From the NCBI GenBank assembly GCA_947038195.1, contig CAMQVI010000005.1, positions 1 to 64,000 of the forward strand: a stretch of 64,000 bases of DNA, written 5' to 3'. The position numbers and the translations under genes are program-made. The notes beneath the pieces are model-generated. The model worked only from the letters and a program-made list of their open reading frames with translations. It searched no databases and was not told the origin of the DNA. The stretch is from an uncultured Brevinema sp. GTDB taxonomy: Bacteria; Spirochaetota; Brevinematia; Brevinematales; Brevinemataceae. Positions 1 to 6,927 of the stretch are shown piece by piece (the stretch's first letter is position 1; each line of letters opens with the position of its first letter).

Positions 1-221
1 TGGGGCAAGATGCTTTGAGAACACTATGTAAATTCGTTTTTGATGAAATGAATATAAGAAAAATCAAGTTAGAGCATTTTTCTTTTAACGAAAAAGGTGA
101 AAATTGCTATATAAAATTAGGATTCAAAGAAGAAGGAATTTTGAGAGAAGAACTCTTTCGTTCTGGTAAATTTCATAACATACATATTATGGGCATGTTT
201 AAAGATGAGTTTATTTTATAG
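1..221 (+). CDS. GNAT N-acetyltransferase, C-terminal fragment (cut by window start)
   Basis: The reading frame is open from base 3 to the TAG at 219-221, so the gene begins before the window. The visible part (about 72 residues) ends in IHIMGMFKDEFIL and closely resembles the last third of the acetyltransferase at 1402-1932, which ends IHIMGMFRDEF; both have a TLC(K/R)F.FDEMN segment. This is the end of a RimJ/RimL-like GNAT fold that transfers acetyl from acetyl-CoA to an amine; the substrate is not evident. The acetyl-CoA loop lies mostly outside the window. The two genes look like paralogues from a local duplication. The TTG at 15 is an internal codon, not the start. Confidence 0.8.
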   Translation, partial: GQDALRTLCKFVFDEMNIRKIKLEHFSFNEKGENCYIKLGFKEEGILREELFRSGKFHNIHIMGMFKDEFIL

Positions 222-468
222 AATCTTTCCAATTCCACCATTTTAATTTTTCAGGATGGTGGTTTTTTGTGTTCGCATAGTAAACAGCTAAACGATACTG
301 ATATAACAAACATCTATCATCTTGAAATCCTTTATGTTGGGTGTCTTTTAGAAATAACTCTTCAGCATCAGCTCCTATCAAATCTTCGACAGAAGTAATC
401 CCTATATCGTTAAGATATAAGGCACATTTTTTACCGATGGAAGGGATTGTGGTGAGATCTGTTTTCAT
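211..468 (-). CDS. Cdd1-like helix-hairpin-helix protein
   Basis: An 85-residue protein with an N-terminal helix-hairpin-helix motif (IPSIGKKCALYLNDIGI, residues 8-24), then a VEDLIGADAEELF segment and a DRCLLYQYRLAVYYA helix. This layout is typical of the Cdd1 ('pathogenicity locus') family, small proteins of about 85-100 residues. HhH motifs usually bind the DNA backbone without sequence specificity, but the family's role is not well established. The gene is convergent with the upstream acetyltransferase fragment and overlaps its 3' end by 11 bases. The family call is from motif pattern only. Confidence 0.65.
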   Translation of the reverse strand: MKTDLTTIPSIGKKCALYLNDIGITSVEDLIGADAEELFLKDTQHKGFQDDRCLLYQYRLAVYYANTKNHHPEKLKWWNWKDSIK

Positions 469-476
469 CCTATCTC

Positions 477-550
477 CCCCTTCTTATATTTACATAACTT
501 TATTCTTTACCATAATTATCTATACTACACAAAACTATATAAAATTGTCG
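477..550. repeat. Intergenic direct repeat, copy A
   Basis: This stretch matches 1207-1281 closely: both read CTTCTxATATTTA, then TTTATTCTTTAC, then a TATCTATACTA.ACAAAACTATATAAA block. It contains no gene. The two copies each precede a GNAT gene, which fits a duplication of gene plus leader. Confidence 0.75.
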
Positions 551-552
551 CT

Positions 553-564
553 GTCTGCATAGAC
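553..564. repeat. Short palindrome GTCTGCATAGAC (copy 1 of 3)
   Basis: The arms GTCT and AGAC pair around a central GCAT. The other two copies (1194-1207 and 1277-1288) have arms GTCC/GGAC around the same GCAT, so both arms changed together. Each copy follows a TATATAAA-type stretch within about 15 bases. Confidence 0.6.
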
Positions 565-599
565 TCTGCATGGACTTTTTAGTGAAAAAATAACAAATG

Positions 600-608
600 T
601 GTTATAAT
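600..608 (+). promoter_or_regulatory. Extended -10 promoter (TGTTATAAT)
   Basis: TG-T-TATAAT lies 23 bases before the start codon at 632. No good -35 box is visible at the usual spacing, which is tolerated for extended -10 promoters. Confidence 0.5.
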
Positions 609-631
609 TAATATAGTACAAAGGTAAATTA

Positions 632-1159
632 ATGATGATACTAGAAACAGAAAGATTATATTTACGGGAAATGAAGCAATCTGATTATACTGCATTATGT
701 AAAATTTTGCAAGATGAAGATGTCATGTATACCTATGGACACGCTTTTGATGATATCGAGGTACAAGCATGGTTAGACAAACAAATTAAGAGATATCATG
801 ATTTTGGATTTGGTTTATGGGCAGTAATTCTAAAGGAAACAGAAGAAATGATAGGACAATGTGGTCTTACTATGCAAGATTATAATAATAAGCAAGTTCT
901 TGAGATAGGGTATCTTTTTCAAAAATTATTTTGGCATATGGGCTATGCGAGTGAAGCTGCTATTTCTTGTAAAAAATATGCCTTTGAAATTCTAAACATT
1001 GACGAAGTGTTTTCGATTATTCGTGATACAAATCTTGCATCACAGAATGTGGCTCTACGGAATGGCATGCGTATAAAAGATAAGTTTGTAAAGCATTATC
1101 ATGGTATTGATATGCTCCATCTAGTATTTTCAGTCAAGTGTGTACAAAATAAGCTATAA
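632..1159 (+). CDS. GNAT N-acetyltransferase (RimJ/RimL-like)
   Basis: A 175-residue protein that begins LETERLYLREMKQSDYTAL, the classic N-terminus of the RimJ/RimL branch of GNAT acetyltransferases (LxTERLxLR). Then come an EIGYLF strand, a weak acetyl-CoA loop region (MGYASEA) and the NVALRNGMRIKD segment that usually reads SxxVxEKxGF. The loop lacks the full Q/RxxGxG/A pattern, so cofactor binding may be weaker. An AAAGG ribosome site lies just upstream. It is less similar to the other two GNATs here than they are to each other. Acceptor substrate unknown. Confidence 0.85.
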   Translation: MMILETERLYLREMKQSDYTALCKILQDEDVMYTYGHAFDDIEVQAWLDKQIKRYHDFGFGLWAVILKETEEMIGQCGLTMQDYNNKQVLEIGYLFQKLFWHMGYASEAAISCKKYAFEILNIDEVFSIIRDTNLASQNVALRNGMRIKDKFVKHYHGIDMLHLVFSVKCVQNKL

Positions 1160-1193
1160 TCCAAGGGTCTATATCACTCAAAATTATATAAAT

Positions 1194-1207
1194 AGTCCGC
1201 ATGGACT
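1194..1207. repeat. Short palindrome AGTCCGCATGGACT (copy 2 of 3)
   Basis: Five-base arms AGTCC/GGACT flank GCAT. It lies 35 bases after the stop of the 632-1159 gene and directly before direct-repeat copy B. It has no T tract and is too short to be a strong terminator. Confidence 0.6.
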
Positions 1208-1281
1208 TCACCCTTCTCATATTTATCTAATTTTATTCTTTACAAAAATATCTATACTATACAAAACTATATAAATGTCCG
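1207..1281. repeat. Intergenic direct repeat, copy B
   Basis: This is the second copy of the repeat at 477-550, with scattered substitutions. Its 3' end runs into the third GTCCGCATGGAC palindrome. Confidence 0.75.
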
Positions 1282-1288
1282 CATGGAC
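1277..1288. repeat. Short palindrome GTCCGCATGGAC (copy 3 of 3)
   Basis: Same core as the palindrome at 1194-1207, again following an ACTATATAAA stretch. It lies about 33 bases upstream of the -35 box at 1321, so an operator role is possible but unproven. Confidence 0.6.
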
Positions 1289-1320
1289 TGTATCAAGTGA
1301 GGATTTACTATTTTTATTTA

Positions 1321-1349
1321 TTGACTACTCTTTTATGATAAGATATAAT
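1321..1349 (+). promoter_or_regulatory. Sigma-70-type promoter for the 1402 GNAT gene
   Basis: TTGACT at 1321-1326, a 17-base spacer and TATAAT at 1344-1349. This predicts a leader of about 46 bases before the ATG at 1402. Confidence 0.75.
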
Positions 1350-1401
1350 AAAAAGGTAGAGAGTATACTCTTTTTATAAATTTATCAAATGGGAGAAAAT
1401 T

Positions 1402-1932
1402 ATGTATTTTGGTGAAAAAATAAAACTCAGAGCGTACAAAGAAAGTGATATAGAAGATTCTTACGTTCTTTTTAATAATTATGATATTATGTCTATGCTT
1501 ATGAGAGATTCCATTTTTCCTAATTCTTTAGATAGGCAGAGAGAGTTCGTAGAATTCGCCATGAATTCTAAAGGTCCTGTTTTTCATTTTGCTGTGGAGC
1601 TAGTAGAAACAGGTGATTATATTGGAGGATGTGGCGTTAATGATTTTAATAGCACTTCTCAAACAGCAACTATTGGTATTTGGTTAGCCGAAGAATATCA
1701 AGGTAAAGGCTTGGGTGCAGATACTCTCAGAACATTGTGTAGATTTATCTTTGATGAAATGAATGCTCAAAAAATCAAACTTACTTTTTTTGATTATAAC
1801 GAGAAAGGAAGAAAAGTTTACGAAAAAATAGGCTTCAAAAAAGAAGGAACTCTAAGAAAAGAAGTCTATACCAAAGGTAAGCTTCATGATATTCATATAA
1901 TGGGAATGTTTAGAGATGAGTTTAAGAAATAG
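1402..1932 (+). CDS. GNAT N-acetyltransferase (RimJ/RimL-like)
   Basis: A 176-residue acetyltransferase. Residues 6-16 read KIKLRAYKESD, typical of this GNAT branch. The acetyl-CoA loop is visible as EEYQGKGLGADTLRTL (about residues 96-111), matching Q/RxxGxG/A. It is followed by the NEKGRKVYEKIGFKKEG segment that normally carries the catalytic or structural Tyr. The C-terminus closely matches the fragment at the window start, so these are recent paralogues. A GGGAG ribosome site precedes the ATG, with a strong promoter upstream. Substrate is not predictable; relatives acetylate ribosomal protein N-termini, polyamines or antibiotics. Confidence 0.9.
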   Translation: MYFGEKIKLRAYKESDIEDSYVLFNNYDIMSMLMRDSIFPNSLDRQREFVEFAMNSKGPVFHFAVELVETGDYIGGCGVNDFNSTSQTATIGIWLAEEYQGKGLGADTLRTLCRFIFDEMNAQKIKLTFFDYNEKGRKVYEKIGFKKEGTLRKEVYTKGKLHDIHIMGMFRDEFKK

Positions 1933-2039
1933 GGTGATTCAAAATTCTGCTTTCATTTCGGGGCTTACATAATATCTATTTTCAAATTGCATACTCATAA
2001 AAAACTTCTCCATAAAATATAATAATAATATTTTTAACT

Positions 2040-2073
2040 AAAAAACACCCTCTAAGTTTTGAGGGTGTTTTTT
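2040..2073. terminator. Bidirectional rho-independent terminator
   Basis: A stem AACACCCTC / GAGGGTGTT with a TAAGTTTT loop, flanked by A and T runs, between the convergent genes ending at 1932 and 2079. It can serve both strands. Confidence 0.9.
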
Positions 2074-2078
2074 ATTGC

Positions 2079-2753
2079 TTATTCTATAATTTCTTTTATA
2101 ACTTTTCTAAATTCTATATCAGGATTCATAGGTATATAACTAATGCCTACTGCGTTAGCACCTTGTTTATCATATACAATATGATCTCCTACAAAAACAG
2201 CATCTTTTGGCTCTGTATCTAGTCTTTCTAAAACACGATTAAAAATCATGGCATTCGGTTTCATAAAACCAAATTCATCAGAAAAAATCATATCGTCAAA
2301 TAAGTCGTATACTTCTAGCTCTTTTAGGAGAAAGCGCAAAGCCACCCCTGGGGTTGTTCCTGTATTTGAAATTAAAGCTATTTTTTTATTGTTTGCTTTT
2401 AATTCTTCTAGCCCTTCTTTAATATGATTGATTGGCTTAGGAGAAAATTGTAAAGAGGCAAAAGACCAAAGATTATAAAACTTTTTCATATAGGAAATAT
2501 CTGTCATATTGATTTTTTGGGCAAAAATATTCACCAATTCAAAAACGCTAACACTAAAGTGTTTTTTTTGCTGTTCCACCATTATTTCTATAGTTTCTTC
2601 ATAGGCTTTTACAACCTCATTGAAGCGGATAGGGAAGCCCCCTTTTTCTATAGCAGACCACATAGAATTCACTCTGTATAAGGATTGCTCTTTTATAGAG
2701 GAATCAACAATCAAAGTATTGTATAAATCAAATATCACTAAAGATTTAGACAT
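2079..2753 (-). CDS. HAD-superfamily hydrolase (DxYxT type)
   Basis: A 224-residue HAD hydrolase. Motif I is FDLYNTL (residues 8-14), motif II is LISNTG, the motif III lysine is in GFMKPNAMIF, and motif IV is VFVGDHIVYD. HAD phosphatases usually carry DxDxT; here the second Asp is Tyr, as in 2-haloacid dehalogenases (DAYGT). The nucleophilic Asp is kept, but the usual acid/base for phosphate release is not. It could be dehalogenase-like or a phosphatase with changed chemistry. It is the last gene of a minus-strand group with the TPR protein (20-base gap). Confidence 0.85.
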   Translation of the reverse strand: MSKSLVIFDLYNTLIVDSSIKEQSLYRVNSMWSAIEKGGFPIRFNEVVKAYEETIEIMVEQQKKHFSVSVFELVNIFAQKINMTDISYMKKFYNLWSFASLQFSPKPINHIKEGLEELKANNKKIALISNTGTTPGVALRFLLKELEVYDLFDDMIFSDEFGFMKPNAMIFNRVLERLDTEPKDAVFVGDHIVYDKQGANAVGISYIPMNPDIEFRKVIKEIIE

Positions 2754-2773
2754 TTTAATACTCCTTTATTAGC

Positions 2774-3964
2774 TTAATACTTTAAGCTTTCAAAAATTAA
2801 TTCCTGCCATTCTTGGGCTTTTGCAATATAAGAACTTCGGGGATATTTTTCTATTAAGCTTCTAAAATACCCTAAAGCTTCTTCTTGTTTATCCATTTCA
2901 AAGGATATTTTTCCTAAAACAAATAAAGCATCAGGATCCTTGAAAGTATCATTGTTTTTAAGAACATCGTGTAATTGAACAAGGGCTTCTTCATGATTTT
3001 GTTTTTGGTAGTATAATTCTGCCATGTCAATACGAGCTTGATCACCCTCAGCACTATCTGGAAAATGCTGGGTGATTTTTTTATAAAAACGTTCGGCACT
3101 ATCTAAATAACCTCGAATAGTTAATTCTTGGGCAAGAAGATTATTTTCTTTAATGAAGGTGGTTTTTACATAATCATAGTTGGAAGAAGCAGGGTAACTA
3201 TTGAGGAAATTTTCTAATTCATTAATAGATTCTGGTCTCATCACTTGAGCCTGATAAAGAGCTGCTTTTCCTAAAAGACCATCTTCTCCTATTACTTGAT
3301 TAAAATAAGAAAGAGAGGATTGAAATTCTCCCTTATGAAGAAAAAGATACCCCAGATAGAAAGCAAGCTTAGATTTAGTGGGCTCAGATGCAGTAAAGAA
3401 AGCCTTTTCAAGAAAAGATTGGATATAGCTATCATGTTGTTTTCTTTCTCTTGAAATAGAACCTAATAACAATACGGCTTCAGAATAATCTTCACTAGTA
3501 ATATCAGAATTTCCGAGGATTTTTTGAATATAACTAAGAGCTGTTTGATAATCTCCTCTTTCATTCATAATATAAGCACCCACAAGACGTACTTTATGAA
3601 TAAAAGGACTTTGAGGATAATCGGTGATAAAATCTACAATAAAGCGAGAAGCTAATACATTGTCTCCTAGTTCATAGGCTGTAAAAATACGTTCTGCATC
3701 TCTAGCAGATTTGTCCACAAGAGGAATGGGGGCAATAGTTTCTTGTAATGATATTTTAGGAATAGTTACTTGTGCTTGTTCGTAAACAGGTGCTGGGGCT
3801 TTTCTGCCATCGTTATAATCTTGCAAGGAGTTCATCATGCTTTGATAGAAAAAGAAATAAAGAAATAAACCTGTAGAAATGAATAAAAGAAACATGCAAA
3901 AAGAAGTAATCATTCTATAAATTGGTATATTAACACGATTGTAGTATTGCTCTCTTCTCATCAA
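2774..3964 (-). CDS. TPR-repeat membrane-anchored protein
   Basis: 396 residues. Residues 17-41 form one hydrophobic transmembrane segment with RR-containing basic residues before it, so the bulk should be outside the inner membrane. Residues 90-390 contain repeated TPR-like helix pairs, for example LGYLFLHKGEFQSSLSYFN and LGKISFEMDKQEEALGYF, with the common ALxYF pattern. TPRs usually scaffold protein complexes. The gene starts 6 bases after the 3971-6439 gene ends, so the two are almost certainly co-transcribed and may form one envelope complex. The layout recalls outer-membrane assembly (BamD/YbgF-like) TPR proteins, but no specific family is recognised. Confidence 0.8.
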   Translation of the reverse strand: MMRREQYYNRVNIPIYRMITSFCMFLLFISTGLFLYFFFYQSMMNSLQDYNDGRKAPAPVYEQAQVTIPKISLQETIAPIPLVDKSARDAERIFTAYELGDNVLASRFIVDFITDYPQSPFIHKVRLVGAYIMNERGDYQTALSYIQKILGNSDITSEDYSEAVLLLGSISRERKQHDSYIQSFLEKAFFTASEPTKSKLAFYLGYLFLHKGEFQSSLSYFNQVIGEDGLLGKAALYQAQVMRPESINELENFLNSYPASSNYDYVKTTFIKENNLLAQELTIRGYLDSAERFYKKITQHFPDSAEGDQARIDMAELYYQKQNHEEALVQLHDVLKNNDTFKDPDALFVLGKISFEMDKQEEALGYFRSLIEKYPRSSYIAKAQEWQELIFESLKY

Positions 3965-3970
3965 TGCCTC

Positions 3971-6439
3971 CTAATTCCTATTTTCTTGAATATTTTTTTC
4001 TAATATTTTTTCTGAACTAACTTCTAACCAATACTTAGCTTCTGGGATCTCCATTTGGAGAGCAGTTACAAATACAGAGAAAGCATCTCTATATGCCCCT
4101 AACTCATAGTAAGATTTACCTAATAGCATAAGAGCAGTAGGGTCTTTTGCAACAAAAGTTAGAAGATAAATAGCTTCTTCATAGTTTTCTCTATTAACTG
4201 ATTTTTTTCCTTCTCTTAAGGCAACTATCTGAGAGGGGTTAAGCCATTTAGATCTTATTTTATCATAATCAGATGAACCTAGTATTTCTCTAGTTCTGTC
4301 ATTCCATAATCTATTTTTAGCATTCCAAATTTCTTTGTTGTTTTGGAGCCAAATTTCTTTTTTTACTATCCAATTTTCTGAAGAATGTTCATTTATAGTT
4401 GGAATTTTTTCTACGATAACATCAATATAATTATTTTTCACATCTTTTAGACGATTTTCAGGGCTTTTTTGTTTAGGCAATTTAGGCTCTGGCATACTTT
4501 GTGGCTCATAAGGAGGTACTACATATTTTTTATCATTGGGCTTGTCATTATCATATAAATCATCATTATAATTATTTTCGTTTATTTTTGATACTTCATC
4601 ATCATAAATAATACCTAGATCTTTAGGTTTTTCTATATTATTAACATCTAAGCTATGGAATTTATCTGCAAGATCTTTTACTATATATTTTCTATATTTT
4701 TCTTCACGGATTTTTTGCTCTGCTTCACGAGCTTCTTTATAAATTACATCACGAAGTTTTTGCTCTGCTGCCAAAAGCTTTTGTTGTTCAAGAATGCTTT
4801 TTTCCCTCATTTCTAAATAGTTATTAGTATATTGGACTTTTAGCTGATTCATCTGTAGTAACTCTGAATTTTGAATTTCTTTTATATTGTTAAGAAATTC
4901 CTCTTCTCTTGATTCTCTTTTACCACTCAAAGCCTTAATATCACTCTGAAGACGAAACTGGGCTATTCTTATTTGATCTCTATGATTAAAATAAATAGTT
5001 AATTGATTTTTGAAATTATTATAAGAAAGATTGTCTGAACTTACTAATTTATTTTCTAGATTATCTAAAAAAGATATTTTAGAAGACAATTCACCTATTT
5101 TGTCCATGGTAGAATAATAATCTTTTTGGTCTTCTTCAATAAGCTGCTGTTCTTGATGTTCTTGATCTCTCAAGGATTGATTTCTATTTTTAATAATACT
5201 TTCTATATAGTTCTTGGCTAAATTTGTGTGCTCATTTTCTATATTTTGGAATACCGCTTTACTATCTTCTTTTTGTAGAATAGCTTCTTGCTGGGGAACA
5301 CTAAGTTGATTGCTTACCAAAGAATAATTGGTAATTTCTTCTAGAGTAAGAGAGTTTATTGTAGTGGCTTGATTACTTAACAAGGAGTAGTTGGTAATCT
5401 CTTCTAGGGTAAGAGGATTAATCACAATAGGGGCGTTGGATTGCTCCAATATCTGATCTACTGTTTTTTCATTGGTTCTATAAATAGGTAAAATTTGAAG
5501 ATTAGATAATGTTTCTTGTACTGCTTTTTGAATATCTTCCTCAGACAATGCTTCTGATTTATAGGTAAAAAGAGGTTCTTTTCTTTTTATATATTCTATT
5601 GTAGGTTTTACTTGGAAAGGAGGAGATTCTCTCAGTAGTACAGCTGGTTGATTGAAAACGTTAATACCTGCATCCCATTGATTAGAATTTTCCGCTACAA
5701 CAGCATAATAATAAGGGGTTTCAAAATTAATATTTCTATCTTCATAAAAAAATTGATTGGTTACTCTTGCATAGGCAGGTAAACCTTGAGGAGAACCAAA
5801 TTGTGTAATAGGATAACGGCTTCTATAAATAACAAAAATATACTTTGTGAGATCTTTAGGATACACATTCCACTTTAAACGAAAAATATCTTCAGAAGAT
5901 TGTAAATTTAACGATGTGATTAAGTACTCTGTATTAGCTAGAAAATTATCTTGTATTTTAAATCTATCATATTTCTTTTTAGGTAAACTAACAGCTACTG
6001 GTTGTACTGTTGTATTTATTTCAGAAATAAGAGGATAGTCTACATTGTCAATAGCTATATCTACGATACCTCTAGCAATATCATCAATCGCCGTGCTACT
6101 GTCTAACAAAACAGCAAAATAATAAGATCCCGCCTCTCTTAAGAGAATATTATATTCATACTCATAAAGATCTGATATTTGTTTGCCAGCTAGAGTGGTT
6201 CTTACTGCTAATTCTGAATCTTTCAAAACAAATTTATCACGAATAATATTATTTTTATTATAATAGATAGAAAAAGCACCCTCTTGTTTGTCTGATTTCC
6301 ACTTTAAAGTAACGACATTATCTTTTATATCAGATACTTCAATGGCAGTAACAATATTGTTTATTCCCACTAAAGGAAATGCTTTATTAGGAAGTAAACT
6401 AATAAGAATAGAAATTGATAATAATAATAGTTTTTTCAT
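3971..6439 (-). CDS. Large secreted Fn3-like/coiled-coil/TPR protein
   Basis: 822 residues with an N-terminal signal peptide (KKLLLLSISILISLLP). Two fibronectin-III-like regions follow: about residues 30-130 (VTLKWKSDKQEGAFSIYYN, then YYFAVLLD) and 170-270 (FRLKWNVYPKDLTKYIFVIY, then TPYYYAVVAENSN). Residues 340-390 hold a 21-residue tandem repeat (LTLEEITNYSL..SNQ). Residues 400-600 are Gln/Glu/Lys-rich and predicted coiled coil, followed by a Pro/Asp/Asn-rich linker. The C-terminus (about 750-815) is TPR-like (LLGKSYYELGAYRDAFSVF). It is first in the minus-strand group with the TPR membrane protein. Likely an envelope structural or adhesive protein; no named family recognised. Confidence 0.75.
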   Translation of the reverse strand: MKKLLLLSISILISLLPNKAFPLVGINNIVTAIEVSDIKDNVVTLKWKSDKQEGAFSIYYNKNNIIRDKFVLKDSELAVRTTLAGKQISDLYEYEYNILLREAGSYYFAVLLDSSTAIDDIARGIVDIAIDNVDYPLISEINTTVQPVAVSLPKKKYDRFKIQDNFLANTEYLITSLNLQSSEDIFRLKWNVYPKDLTKYIFVIYRSRYPITQFGSPQGLPAYARVTNQFFYEDRNINFETPYYYAVVAENSNQWDAGINVFNQPAVLLRESPPFQVKPTIEYIKRKEPLFTYKSEALSEEDIQKAVQETLSNLQILPIYRTNEKTVDQILEQSNAPIVINPLTLEEITNYSLLSNQATTINSLTLEEITNYSLVSNQLSVPQQEAILQKEDSKAVFQNIENEHTNLAKNYIESIIKNRNQSLRDQEHQEQQLIEEDQKDYYSTMDKIGELSSKISFLDNLENKLVSSDNLSYNNFKNQLTIYFNHRDQIRIAQFRLQSDIKALSGKRESREEEFLNNIKEIQNSELLQMNQLKVQYTNNYLEMREKSILEQQKLLAAEQKLRDVIYKEAREAEQKIREEKYRKYIVKDLADKFHSLDVNNIEKPKDLGIIYDDEVSKINENNYNDDLYDNDKPNDKKYVVPPYEPQSMPEPKLPKQKSPENRLKDVKNNYIDVIVEKIPTINEHSSENWIVKKEIWLQNNKEIWNAKNRLWNDRTREILGSSDYDKIRSKWLNPSQIVALREGKKSVNRENYEEAIYLLTFVAKDPTALMLLGKSYYELGAYRDAFSVFVTALQMEIPEAKYWLEVSSEKILEKNIQENRN
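5308..5433 (-). repeat. 63-base in-frame tandem repeat
   Basis: Two adjacent 63-base units at about 5308-5370 and 5371-5433 encode near-identical 21-residue segments (SLTLEEITNYSLVSNQ and PLTLEEITNYSLLSNQ). The exact 21-codon period keeps the frame. Confidence 0.8.
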
Positions 6440-6927
6440 TGTTTTATCCCACTTTACATAAGAGCATAAAATGTGTATAATTATGCTATATTAAGAATCG
6501 GAATCACCCTTTGAATAACTTGAATTTTTTATTTTAAGAATAAATATTTTATTTTTTGTTCTATTGTTTAACAATTCATATTCATAATATAGGACAATCG
6601 CATAATATTTTTTATTTTATTAAGATATCGCACAATTTTATAAAATATTGCACGGTAATATCCTCTTTTTGTTCAATATTTTATAAAATAAAAGTAATGG
6701 TAATTATATTATTTATAATAAGTTAGATATTTAATAGTTAAAATTATAAAGTAACTACTACTACTACTACATTATAATTTTAAAATTTTTAAAGTAGTAT
6801 TAATAATAAGAAACTAAGTTTATGTGTCTATTTTCCAGCTAAATAAATTTTAGTAAAGCTTGACTTATATCCTTTTTTTAATCATAATAAGTAGATAACA
6901 ATTAGCAAAATACTAGGAAAATAAGTC
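6440..6927. other. AT-rich divergent intergenic region
   Basis: 488 bases without a gene, between divergent transcription units. It holds two copies of the 12-base palindrome ATTTTATAAAAT (6635-6646 and 6678-6689, 43 bases apart), several TCGCA/TTGCAC motifs between 6597 and 6652, and an ACT microsatellite at 6754-6770. The only clear promoter is at 6860-6888. No tRNA-like or conserved RNA fold was recognised. Confidence 0.6.
6860..6888 (+). promoter_or_regulatory. Sigma-70-type promoter for the PP2C gene
   Basis: TTGACT at 6860-6865, 17-base spacer, CATAAT at 6883-6888. It predicts transcription from about 6895, 33 bases before the ATG. Confidence 0.7.

Noticed and set aside
477-1288. Insertion-sequence or integron remnant
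   Set aside because: The repeats have no transposase gene, no terminal inverted repeats and no target duplication that I can see; gene-plus-leader duplication explains them.
5847-6038. Short plus-strand frame inside the Fn3/coiled-coil gene
   Set aside because: It lacks a ribosome site and mirrors the coding strand; many similar frames opposite real genes were also dropped.
6495-6520. Minus-strand TCCGATTC before the 6439 gene as a sigma-28 promoter
   Set aside because: No -35 at 11 bases; the nearest candidate is at 13 bases and poor.
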